Shown: in pieces, positions 38,934-46,834 of the stretch
How the letters are laid out: each line of letters opens with the position of its first letter
How positions within the stretch are numbered: position 1 is the first letter of the stretch
Notes under the pieces: model-generated
The model's input: the letters and a program-made list of their open reading frames with translations, nothing else
Databases searched by the model: none
What the model was told of the DNA's origin: nothing
Origin: Cedecea davisae DSM 4568
GTDB taxonomy: Bacteria; Pseudomonadota; Gammaproteobacteria; Enterobacterales; Enterobacteriaceae
Direction of reading: 5' to 3'
DNA: 64,000 nt
Assembly (NCBI RefSeq): GCF_000412335.2
Contig: NZ_KE161030.1
Coordinates: forward strand, 1,754,240-1,818,239
Position numbers and translations under genes: made by a program

Positions 38934-40013
38934 TTAGTAATAAGGCGTCTGTTTTTCAAGCTCTAAAACTCGACTTCTATAATCAATGTCATCATTGTTT
39001 GTATTTTTTTTATTAATTATTTCATTCAGGCACTCGCCTAATAATGAACTTCTGACAAATGCTCCATAACCATTGGTATGGTACTGTGAATCAATGAATA
39101 GTTGGCTATCAAGATTTGATGCTGTTGGCGAACAGTAAATATTAATGCCACTGTCGGCAAGCATTCTCTTTATATGATTCAAGTTTTCTTTTGTCTCTTT
39201 TTTGCTGGTGTCAAAAGATGGGTTTCTCATTGTTACTGGCCATGTCAAAATAAACTTGCCATTATTTTTCTCTACAAAATATTTTATTTCTTTAATCTTT
39301 TTTAAAGCGTATGGAGATAACTGGTTTATATCAGAGAAGTAGTCAAAAGAACCTTTTTCAATGCGTTCATAGACAGTTTTTGAGTTAGATTTAAAATTTA
39401 TATCTCCATTGTGATTAAAACTTTTATAATTATAACCATAATAATTACCATCACTTTTTGTTATCCTTTGTTCAACTATTTCTATCGGGTCAACATAGTT
39501 TTTATCAGTGGCAGTCAATCCTTCCCAGAGTCTCCTGGGGGTTATGTTTGCCAGGAATTTAATATAGTCGTAAGTATCTAACGTAGAAAGATAATCATGG
39601 CCCCACCCAGTCATATTATTGACAAACCAATCTGTTGGCTTTCCGTTTGAAGTGTAGTATTCATATTCCAGTGGCATAACAACTACATCACCAGGCTTCA
39701 TGTATTTTTTTATTATGAAGGCATGATAATTAATGTCCAAACCTGCATGAGTGGCTAAGTTTACGACAGGCATTCTGGTTTTGTTTGATATTATATCGCT
39801 ATCTATAGAGAAAAGGCTATTCGAGCCACTCACCACCATTATTTTCTTTGTTGAAATACCATCAGACACCATCCCTTTGAATTGATAAGCGTTGACTAGC
39901 CACCACTCACCAATAACTTGTTTTTTTTCCTGAAGTTTGAACGCCAGCAAGAATAACCCTATCGCTGTAAAAATTATTGCAAAAAAAATTATTATGCCAT
40001 TTCTATAATTCAT
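38934..40013 (-). CDS. Membrane-anchored SGNH-like protein, partner of the MBOAT acyltransferase
   Basis: 359 residues. One N-terminal membrane anchor (about residues 6-25) is followed by a soluble, probably periplasmic domain. GSNSLFSIDSD (about residues 63-73) can supply the nucleophilic Ser, and DSQYHTNGYGAF near residue 312 the Asp-His pair. The order matches SGNH proteins that accompany MBOAT enzymes (DltD, PatB and AlgJ/AlgX-like systems). It begins nine bases after the MBOAT stop, so it is in the same operon. It probably transfers acetyl groups, delivered across the membrane by the MBOAT protein, to a surface polysaccharide. The glycan target is unknown. Codons are AT-rich, unlike the core genome. 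Confidence 0.72.
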   Translation of the reverse strand: MNYRNGIIIFFAIIFTAIGLFLLAFKLQEKKQVIGEWWLVNAYQFKGMVSDGISTKKIMVVSGSNSLFSIDSDIISNKTRMPVVNLATHAGLDINYHAFIIKKYMKPGDVVVMPLEYEYYTSNGKPTDWFVNNMTGWGHDYLSTLDTYDYIKFLANITPRRLWEGLTATDKNYVDPIEIVEQRITKSDGNYYGYNYKSFNHNGDINFKSNSKTVYERIEKGSFDYFSDINQLSPYALKKIKEIKYFVEKNNGKFILTWPVTMRNPSFDTSKKETKENLNHIKRMLADSGINIYCSPTASNLDSQLFIDSQYHTNGYGAFVRSSLLGECLNEIINKKNTNNDDIDYRSRVLELEKQTPYY

Positions 40014-40022
40014 GTGACACCA

Positions 40023-41465
40023 TCAAAAGTTAAAGTAAATAAATGAACCAGGAGCAGCACCACCGAGTGATACATAAACAGACAAACATAGACCAAATGC
40101 ACATAATGCGGGAGTGACAATATTCCATTTGACACCGGCCTTGTCGTTTTTTGTCATTGAAATTATCAAGTTTGAGTTAAATGGATTAAGGCATATCGCA
40201 ATGGCGGCTAAGCATGCAACGAGCATATATGGACCACTTAAACTTTTTGCATAGAAGAAAGCGTCAGCAAAAGGCTGGTTAAAAAGTAAGCTGCCTTGTA
40301 TATTTCCTGAAAAAAGAAACATCTTCTTAAGAATGAGCGCTGCATCAGGAATATTGTCTGTACGGAAGAATATCCATGTGACATTAACAAAGTTAAATGT
40401 CACAAACCACCCAATTATTGAGGGCATTTTGAGCCCCATTTGTGACCACAAACGGTGAATAACCAAGCCTGCACCATGCAATGCTCCCCAAACAAGGAAA
40501 TTCCATCCCGCACCATGCCAGAAACCACCAATAAGGAACGTTAAAAAGAGGTTCACATATGTTCTTAATGAGCCTTTGCGGTTACCGCCAAGAGGGATAT
40601 AGACAAAATTTCTCAACCATGTTGATAGTGTTATATGCCACCGTCGCCAAAAGTCCTGAAGGTCGGATGCCAGATATGGGGAATTGAAGTTAACTGGTAG
40701 TATTACTCCGAATAACATGGCTGAACCTATTGCCATATCAGTATATCCTGAGAAATCAAAATATAGCTGCATACTATATGAAAGACTTGTTACCCATGAG
40801 TCAATTATACTCAATGAACTCACATTAGCATATCCTTGATCCGCAATGACTCCAAAGTAGGATGCAAGAACCACCTTTTTAAAAACACCAATGCTGAAAA
40901 TAAAAACTGCCGGAGCAAAATATTTACCTAAATATAAACTCCTGCTATTTAATTGTGATGTTATTATTTCATAGTTTGTGATAGGGCCAGATATAAGTTT
41001 TGGGAAGAATAAAATATAGCAACAGTAATCTATGAAGGGAATATCTGAGATATTTTTTCGATATATGCTCACCGATAATGATATCTGCTGGAATGTGTAA
41101 AAGCTAATTGCAAGGGGAGCAATGACTTCTATATTTGCCAGATGCATATCGAATGCTTTTTCTATATTAAAAATAAAGAAGTTACAATACTTGAAATACC
41201 CAAGCGATATGACGTTAAAAATTATGGAAAGAGAGACTGACTTTATTGTTTTATCATGGTTAATGGCTCTAATTAATGCGTAGTTCACAATCATAGAGGA
41301 TATTAACACTGGCAGAAATTGGGCGGTGAAAAAAGAATAGAAGTATATGCTTGAAATGCAAAGCCATATCTTTGATAAAGTAATGCTTAATTTTTTAAAT
41401 ATGAAAAATAAAATAACCGAAATGGGTAAAAAGAAAACAGCGTATTCAAGTGAATTAAAAAGCAT
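40023..41465 (-). CDS. MBOAT-family membrane O-acyltransferase (AlgI/PatA-like)
   Basis: 480 residues with about 11 membrane segments. The MBOAT core is clear: YFDFSGYTDMAIGSAMLFG, then NFNSPYLASDLQDFWRRWHITLSTWLR, YIPLGGNRKG, and GGFWHGAGWNFLVWGALHG with the invariant catalytic His. AlgI and PatA use such a core to move acetyl groups across the inner membrane for alginate or peptidoglycan O-acetylation. The ATG at 41465 is chosen because GGGGA lies seven bases upstream. It is the first gene of a two-gene operon in the AT-rich element. Confidence 0.92.
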   Translation of the reverse strand: MLFNSLEYAVFFLPISVILFFIFKKLSITLSKIWLCISSIYFYSFFTAQFLPVLISSMIVNYALIRAINHDKTIKSVSLSIIFNVISLGYFKYCNFFIFNIEKAFDMHLANIEVIAPLAISFYTFQQISLSVSIYRKNISDIPFIDYCCYILFFPKLISGPITNYEIITSQLNSRSLYLGKYFAPAVFIFSIGVFKKVVLASYFGVIADQGYANVSSLSIIDSWVTSLSYSMQLYFDFSGYTDMAIGSAMLFGVILPVNFNSPYLASDLQDFWRRWHITLSTWLRNFVYIPLGGNRKGSLRTYVNLFLTFLIGGFWHGAGWNFLVWGALHGAGLVIHRLWSQMGLKMPSIIGWFVTFNFVNVTWIFFRTDNIPDAALILKKMFLFSGNIQGSLLFNQPFADAFFYAKSLSGPYMLVACLAAIAICLNPFNSNLIISMTKNDKAGVKWNIVTPALCAFGLCLSVYVSLGGAAPGSFIYFNF

Positions 41466-41797
41466 CAATGATCCCCAAGGTAATCGTTCGGTTTATGAAT
41501 TGGAGCTATGAGTGGAGTTAACCTTGGGTAGATTGTATTGTTTTTTAGACGGTTAGTCATTTGTAAATGAGAAAAAGAGATGAAAGTTATAGTAGGTATA
41601 GTTTTGGGCTGGTGTATACAGTCGTAGCGACATCTGTCGCACTCATGTAAAAACAATACCTTACATGACTCGATTTTAGGATTTGATGGTTGCTCGTTGA
41701 ATGTGGTGACCCTCAGAGCAGGTAAAAAATTAGCGCAAAACAATTCAAAATCACAGATGGTGTCGATTCGTCTTGCGCTAATGCTCTGATGTAATGA
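41466..41797. other. Leader/promoter region of the acyltransferase operon inside the element
   Basis: About 330 bp with no convincing gene. A 92-codon open frame on the minus strand (41465-41743) overlaps the MBOAT start, lacks a ribosome-binding site and resembles nothing known. Minus-strand TATAAC and TATACC boxes near 41588-41602 are possible -10 elements. Confidence 0.45.
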
Positions 41798-41874
41798 TGT
41801 TGCGCAAACGTCCCTGTTGCGGTTCAGAAGATAAAAACTACTTCAGCGAAAGCTTGTAACCAAGATGGCTGGCT
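41798..41874. repeat. 77-bp direct repeat, right copy (attachment-site-like)
   Basis: It is identical to 36471-36547. It spans the last 12 codons and stop of the GNAT gene (41838-41874) and 40 bp beyond it. The gene end is therefore intact at this copy. Confidence 0.95.
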
Positions 41875-42299
41875 TCGAAACCCAGCTTTTCATAAAAGCG
41901 ATGCGCATCGGTTCGTGTTTTATCCGTCGTCAACTGGACGAGGTGGCAGCCACGTTCTTTGCATTGCTCGATGGCCCAGGCAAACATTTTTTTGCCAAAA
42001 CCGGTGCCTCTCTGCGAGCGGGCGATACGCACGGCTTCAATTTGGGCGCGCCATGCGCCTTTACGCGCTAACCCCTGTATGAAAGTTAACTGCAAGGTTC
42101 CGATTATTTCATCCCCAGATACGGCAACGGCGAGCAGCTGATTCGGGTCGGCACTGATGGCATGGAAGGCTTCAAGGTAACGCGGGTCCGTAGGTGTACT
42201 GGGATCTTCTCTCAGGCGGCCCAACACGTCGTCGGCCAGAAGGGCTATGATGGCGGAAACATCGGCAAGTTGTGCTTTGCGAAATATTATCTCTGTCAT
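41838..42299 (-). CDS. GNAT-family N-acetyltransferase whose 3' end is in the 77-bp repeat
   Basis: 153 residues from the ATG at 42299 (MTEIIFRKA), with GGAAG about seven bases upstream. The frame extends to 42392 but that start has no support. GNAT motif A is visible as AVRIARSQRGTGFGKKMFAWA, followed by CKERGCHLVQLTTDKTRTDAHRFYEKLGFE. The substrate is unknown; the sequence resembles small GNATs auto-annotated as acting on amino acids or amines. Its last 12 codons form part of the 77-bp repeat, so this gene is the likely integration target. Confidence 0.88.
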   Translation of the reverse strand: MTEIIFRKAQLADVSAIIALLADDVLGRLREDPSTPTDPRYLEAFHAISADPNQLLAVAVSGDEIIGTLQLTFIQGLARKGAWRAQIEAVRIARSQRGTGFGKKMFAWAIEQCKERGCHLVQLTTDKTRTDAHRFYEKLGFEASHLGYKLSLK

Positions 42300-42406
42300 T
42301 AAATGGCTTCCGTCAGTAGGGAGGGGCGAAATATCTAAGCCTGTGAATATTATCATAGCCCGCCTGGCAAATTGGTTAATGTTTGTTCTCAAATGTGTTT
42401 ATTTGT

Positions 42407-42505
42407 AGAGGTATATCGATGAAAGCTAATGCTCATCCAGGTTTGTTTAGCTAAATGCTCCCCGCAGAAATATTGCAGAGTCTGATTCTGCGGGGAGATT
42501 TTTTT
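42407..42505 (+). ncRNA. Possible small transcript: 11-codon ORF followed by a strong terminator
   Basis: AGAGGT at 42407-42412 precedes ATG at 42419, which opens MKANAHPGLFS and stops at 42454. Four bases later a 12-pair perfect stem begins (42458-42469 with 42486-42497), followed by a run of seven T. No gene follows on the plus strand. The terminator overlaps the 3' end region of the convergent methyltransferase. It may be a tiny protein, a small RNA or a leftover leader. No clear promoter was identified. Confidence 0.4.
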
Positions 42506-42550
42506 ATTTAATTGCGCAGGTTGCTATAAATGTTGGCATATAGCGCTCTA

Positions 42551-43300
42551 TTAAAAACCTTGGGTTGGGCTGCTGGTCTTCATAAAATCGCATAACCTGA
42601 AACCTGCCGCGAGCTGGCCTCCAATTTGCTGATTTAGCGAATGACCAAAGATCAGCGCTTCTCCACGTTTTTGCTTTGCGGCTAATTCATCCGCCGGGAG
42701 ATCTTTTATATCGGAATAAGGTAGGCTAAAGCGAGGACGAATGATCCCTTGCTCAGCGTATTCCGCCGCCCGGTCGCCGATAAAAACGACCGGATTGAAG
42801 AAGCTGGATAATAACTTCCCTCCACTGGCTAATATTCGGTAGCAGCCCTGCCATACGGGGCGTATGTCCGGCACGTATTGGTTGGATATCGGGTGAATTA
42901 TATAGTCGAAGCTTTCGGCCCCGAAGGTAGACAGGTCGCACATATCACCTTCAATCAGAGTAAGCGTTAAGCCGTCTCTTTCGGCGACGTATCGGTCTTT
43001 TTCAAGCTGGCCTCTGGACAGGTCAAAAACCGTCACTTCTGCGCCCGCTGCCGCCAGGACCGGTGCCTGCTGGCCGCCCGCAGAAGCGAGGCAGAGAATA
43101 CGTTTCCCCTGCACGTCCGGGAGCCAGTCGGCAGGTAGCTTGCCCGGCGTAAGATGGATTTGCCATTCGCCACGGCGGGCGCGGGCAATAATTTCCTGGC
43201 TAACGGGCTGCGACCATTCGGCCTGCTGCCGGGCAAGCGTGTCCCAGGCGGTACGATTATGTTCGAGCAAATCGGCATGTTTTGTATAAGTATCAGGCAT
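42551..43300 (-). CDS. Class I SAM-dependent methyltransferase, C-terminus frameshifted
   Basis: 249 residues. SAM-binding motif I is ILCLASAGGQQAPVLAAAGAEVTVFDLS, shown here as LCLASAGGQQAP with the acidic VFDLS. LIEGDMCDLS and FDYIIHPIS are motifs II and III. The annotated end reads DFMKTSSPTQGF. In the +1 frame the sequence continues YEDQQPNPRFLIERY and MPTFIATCAIK to a stop at 42504. That is the ending usual for this methyltransferase subfamily. One base appears to be missing from the A4 run at 42584-42587. This is either a real frameshift or a sequencing error. The substrate is unknown. Confidence 0.82.
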   Translation of the reverse strand: MPDTYTKHADLLEHNRTAWDTLARQQAEWSQPVSQEIIARARRGEWQIHLTPGKLPADWLPDVQGKRILCLASAGGQQAPVLAAAGAEVTVFDLSRGQLEKDRYVAERDGLTLTLIEGDMCDLSTFGAESFDYIIHPISNQYVPDIRPVWQGCYRILASGGKLLSSFFNPVVFIGDRAAEYAEQGIIRPRFSLPYSDIKDLPADELAAKQKRGEALIFGHSLNQQIGGQLAAGFRLCDFMKTSSPTQGF

Positions 43301-43572
43301 CTTATTTTCCTTTAAATTGAAAAACAGAGCCAGGGGAATACAGGTGTTAGCAATAAAACGCGGGGCGGAGACTCCACGGCTGAAATTGCAATAATAAACA
43401 ATGATGCGTATTCACACTGGCATAGAATTAGCGTGGTTTCGCATTAGTTGTTCATTTCGTTGCAAGCCTCTGGGGAGTTCTGGATGAGGTTTTTAATTTA
43501 GACGCAGCGTATTAGCGGGTCAATATAATTATCGGCGGGAGAGAGGCGCGAGCTAAGCCCGCGCCCGAATAT

Positions 43573-45048
43573 TTAAGCCTGTACGGCGCGTTTCTCATCA
43601 ATCAGGCGGCGCAGCAGCGGGATAAGCAACAGCAGCACGGCGCCTGTCAGGAGCGAGCCCCAGCCCAGCTGATTGAAGACCGTGCTGTAGCCCGGATCGG
43701 TTAATGCCGGTGTGGTGCCGCTATTTTGCGGCATGCGGCCGGAGACATAGCCTGCAAGCACCGAGGCCACGCCGGTCACCATCATCCAGCAGCCCATCAT
43801 CAGGCCCTGGAGATTGGCCGGAGCCAGTTTGCCTATCATCGAGTAGCCCACAGGGGAAATCAGCAGCTCGCCGATACTTTGCAGAATATAGCTGATAACA
43901 ATCCATTTCAGAGCAACCATGCCGTCCGCGCCCGCCATAGAAATACCCAGCGGCAGTACCAGCATGCCAAGCCCCATGCAGAACAGGGAGGAGGCAAATT
44001 GCGCGGGGATATCAATCCGTACACCGCGATCGCGCAGGCGTTTGAACAGCCAGGCCATCAGCGGCCCGCCAATCACAATCACAATCGTGTTGATGTTTTG
44101 CAGCCACTGCGGCGAAACCTGCCAGCCAAAGGCGTTCAGGGTAACGTTATGTTCGGCAAACAGCGTCAGACCCATCGGTGCGAGCTGGTACAGCGACCAG
44201 AAGACCAGCGAGCCTGCCGCCAGCAGCAGGTAGGCAACCATGCGGCGGCGCTCTTGTTTACGTGAGTGGCGGGCCGTCATTACGCACAGCATCAGGAACA
44301 CCAAAGCGCCCAGCACCAGCACGAAGCTGCTGCTGAATTCAGGATGCCCCAACAGCAGGCGCAGCACCGGTACAAGCAGGGCGAGGATCAGCAGGCCGAA
44401 TGCCATGCGCAGGTAAAAATTGCGTCCCTTAACGTGCTGGAGCGGGGTGCTGATGTCGGCCAGAACCGGCCAGCGGAGCAGGGTTATCACCACGGCGGCA
44501 ACGTTGCCGAGGGTGGCGAACAGGAACAGCGCCCGGTAACTTTCGGTCAGCTGGTAGTAGCCCGCCACGGTAAAGCCGATAAAGAAGCCCAGGTTCATCC
44601 CGGCGTAGTTCCACAGGAAGGCGGCTTCCCGGCGGTCGTCATCCGGGGCAAAGCGCTGGGTCAGCATCATATTCAGGCAGGTCACGTTCAGCCCGCTGCC
44701 GCTCAGGAACATCGCCAGGCCCCACCAGAGGCCGGTCAGGCCCGCATCCGCTATCAGGTAACAGCCTGCCACCTGTAGCAGCATGCCGAGGATAAACAGG
44801 TTGCGGTTGCTCAGGTAACGCCCGCCGAGGCAGCCGCCAAACAGGTGCAGCCCGTAGTTAAAGGCTCCGAAGATACCCATCATGGCGTCGGCCTGGCCGT
44901 CGCTGAAGCCTAGGCGTTTAGTCACGTACAGGACCAGGGTGGAGTACAAAACCGCAAAGCCGAGCGTGGCGAACATCTGGATGAAGAACAATGCGCCGGA
45001 GCCGGGAGGGATCGCCTGCTGCGAGGCGTGGCCGGAAGATAAACTCAT
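43573..45048 (-). CDS. POT/MFS-family transporter lacking the ExxER motif
   Basis: 491 residues, about 14 membrane segments. POT-family similarity is seen in FLWNYAGMNLGFFIGF (second signature) and IVISYILQSIGELLISPVGYSMIGKLAP. The first membrane segment reads FIQMFATLGFAVLYSTLVLYV and has no ExxERFxYY, the proton-coupling motif that is intact in DtpA at 20517-22022. It may therefore couple or recognise substrate differently. A hairpin with T run and a possible leader peptide lie directly upstream. The next gene upstream encodes a PHP hydrolase on the same strand. The substrate is not known. Confidence 0.83.
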   Translation of the reverse strand: MSLSSGHASQQAIPPGSGALFFIQMFATLGFAVLYSTLVLYVTKRLGFSDGQADAMMGIFGAFNYGLHLFGGCLGGRYLSNRNLFILGMLLQVAGCYLIADAGLTGLWWGLAMFLSGSGLNVTCLNMMLTQRFAPDDDRREAAFLWNYAGMNLGFFIGFTVAGYYQLTESYRALFLFATLGNVAAVVITLLRWPVLADISTPLQHVKGRNFYLRMAFGLLILALLVPVLRLLLGHPEFSSSFVLVLGALVFLMLCVMTARHSRKQERRRMVAYLLLAAGSLVFWSLYQLAPMGLTLFAEHNVTLNAFGWQVSPQWLQNINTIVIVIGGPLMAWLFKRLRDRGVRIDIPAQFASSLFCMGLGMLVLPLGISMAGADGMVALKWIVISYILQSIGELLISPVGYSMIGKLAPANLQGLMMGCWMMVTGVASVLAGYVSGRMPQNSGTTPALTDPGYSTVFNQLGWGSLLTGAVLLLLIPLLRRLIDEKRAVQA

Positions 45049-45072
45049 ACTGGTATCTCTCTGAACAACAAA

Positions 45073-45132
45073 AAGACCCGGGAGGCAAAGGCGTCACCGG
45101 GTCTTATTTCTATGACTATGATGAGAGAGCAT
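45073..45132 (-). promoter_or_regulatory. Possible transcription attenuator (leader peptide plus terminator) before the POT-like gene
   Basis: On the minus strand an ATG at 45132 opens MLSHHSHRNKTR and stops at 45094. The end of this frame overlaps the 5' arm of a nine-pair perfect stem (45097-45105 with 45073-45081), which is followed by five T. The transporter ATG is 24 bases further on. Three His codons in a 12-residue leader ending in a terminator resemble amino-acid attenuators. No good Shine-Dalgarno sequence precedes the leader ATG, so the hairpin may simply be the terminator of the upstream gene. Confidence 0.4.
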
Positions 45133-45263
45133 TTTCGTCGCATTTAGTCTTTTTATGCAAAAGAGATCGACTAAATATTCATATTAAATAATTTCAAAAT
45201 TTTACAAAAGGCGATTCGGTCAGCAACGGGCTGCTGTTTTTCTGAGCGCTGGCGCAGAAAAAA

Positions 45264-46694
45264 CTACTCATCGTCCGCGCCGCGGGGGAAGGACAGATGA
45301 GCGGTGACATCACCCCAGGTTTTGCCTACTGGCGCTTTAAACAGCGGATGATCCGCACAATAAATAGGGTTGATCATGCCCTCCAGCGTGCCGTTGCTGC
45401 GGCGAATATCCCACCGAACCCATGCGTGCTGCGCCATATCGCAGCGAATATCTTGCGGAGCGGAGCTTAGCGGATATTCCGCCTGTATGCCTTTCTCAGA
45501 GACTACCTGGAGCCTGTAGCTCTGTTCGTCGTCACGCACGGCTACGGTCAGGATCGCCGTTTTGCCGTCGGCAGCCTGGCCCGGCAGCAGGTCACCATTG
45601 TTCAGGCTGAAGTTCAAACCGCAGCGGCGTTCAAAGTAGCTATGGCCTTTTTTAATGGCGGCAAGAATAGCTTCCCCGCTGAGCGCAGAGGCATAAACAT
45701 AGGTGCTTGGGTCGCCGTAAATCGAGGGCTCTGTCGCCTGCGGATAGCGTTCGTGAGGCTGCATATGGCAGTCGCTGCCGCCCACGGCATAAATACGATG
45801 CCCGGCGTTCCACAAGGTAGTAAATATCTCTACAACCTGTTCGTTGCAGGTGGCGGCGGTTTTCCACGTCGGGTCGTTCAGCACTTCCAGCACATCGATT
45901 TCGGCCAGCGGCATGTCGTCGTACAACCAGCTCCAGGGGTGCAACATGGCGTGGTTTACGCTTAGCACGCTTTCGGGGCGTTTAAGTGCGATGCCCTGAG
46001 TAATCAAGCCGCGGCTGCTGTAGTCGGCGTTGTACATATTCAGCGTAGCGGCAGGGCCGTGAACGTTCAGATGGCCTTTATCTGCCGTGACTTCAATGCC
46101 CGGTAACAGTAGCACGCTGTCGTGGCGCGGCAGGCAGGCGTGAGACAGGTTGTGTTCGGTCAGGAAAAAGAAGTCCAGCCCCTGTTCGGCCATGATATCC
46201 AGCGCCTGGGGCAGCGTGTTATTACCGTCAGACAAGGTGGTATGGCCGTGCAGATCGCCGCGATACCAGCCGGGGCGGTCGCTGAGTGTGCGCTGGTAAT
46301 CAAAAATGACCTGATGATCGGCGCGCAGGACGTCCAGTTTTTCAAAGTCTACCGGGGCGGCGAGCGCGTCAAAGCTGATATCAAGCCGGTAGCTCATCGG
46401 CTGCGGCGAACGGCTTTCGCCGATGACGTTATAAACGTGCAACTGCCACTCTCCCGCAGGCAGGTCTCCGGCCAGCGCGCCAACGGAGGCCCAATCAGAG
46501 CAAACCGTCAGCACTTTTTCTGGTTTTTGCAGCATAACCGAAGCCCGCAATTGCTGGCGGCTGTCGTAGAGGTAACAGTAAAGATGACCCGTGCGCAGCG
46601 TGGTGCCCGTCAGGCTGATTGCCGGGGTGTTTTCTGCTACCGCAAAGGAGTGAACAACGTGGCCGAAGGGAATTTCACCGGAAAAAACGTGCAT
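45264..46694 (-). CDS. PHP-domain metallohydrolase, CehA/McbA family
   Basis: 476 residues. The N-terminal 130 or so residues look like a beta-rich domain. The PHP metal sites follow: RGDLHGHTTLSDG (about residue 145), FFLTEHNLS, a lone His in SVNHAMLHPWSW and VGGSDCHMQPHE. A beta-rich C-terminal domain ends FPRGADDE. CehA and McbA hydrolyse carbamate or phosphoester bonds; the natural substrate here is unknown. It lies upstream of the atypical POT-like transporter on the same strand, hinting at uptake and hydrolysis of one compound. Confidence 0.87.
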   Translation of the reverse strand: MHVFSGEIPFGHVVHSFAVAENTPAISLTGTTLRTGHLYCYLYDSRQQLRASVMLQKPEKVLTVCSDWASVGALAGDLPAGEWQLHVYNVIGESRSPQPMSYRLDISFDALAAPVDFEKLDVLRADHQVIFDYQRTLSDRPGWYRGDLHGHTTLSDGNNTLPQALDIMAEQGLDFFFLTEHNLSHACLPRHDSVLLLPGIEVTADKGHLNVHGPAATLNMYNADYSSRGLITQGIALKRPESVLSVNHAMLHPWSWLYDDMPLAEIDVLEVLNDPTWKTAATCNEQVVEIFTTLWNAGHRIYAVGGSDCHMQPHERYPQATEPSIYGDPSTYVYASALSGEAILAAIKKGHSYFERRCGLNFSLNNGDLLPGQAADGKTAILTVAVRDDEQSYRLQVVSEKGIQAEYPLSSAPQDIRCDMAQHAWVRWDIRRSNGTLEGMINPIYCADHPLFKAPVGKTWGDVTAHLSFPRGADDE

Positions 46695-46834
46695 GATTTG
46701 CTCCTGTTTTTAATGGACAAGAGCGTAAGGGAAACGGGTGAAGATAGTGTGTCGGTTGGGTGTCGGAAAGATGACGGAGAAATGAATTGGCCCGGTGAAT
46801 AGGGGGGAGTTTGTGTATTGCTCCCCCTCTAAAA

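Larger units (their letters stand above)
36471..41874. mobile_element. Prophage-remnant or integrative element with tailspike and O-acetylation genes
   Basis: Two perfect 77-bp direct repeats bound about 5.3 kb of DNA that is much more AT-rich than the flanking core. It separates add from the block before malY, a junction that is direct in E. coli. Contents: a phage tailspike pseudogene and an MBOAT/SGNH acyl-transfer pair. No integrase, excisionase or structural phage genes remain. The repeat includes the end of a chromosomal gene, which is the usual mark of tyrosine-integrase insertion that rebuilds the target 3' end. Confidence 0.8.

Noticed and set aside
41465-41743. 92-codon open frame upstream of the MBOAT gene on the minus strand
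   Set aside because: No ribosome-binding site, overlaps the MBOAT start region, and its composition resembles no known protein. Treated as leader DNA.
36548-41797. Integrase, excisionase or phage structural genes inside the element
   Set aside because: All frames were looked at; only the spike fragment and the acyl-transfer pair can be supported.
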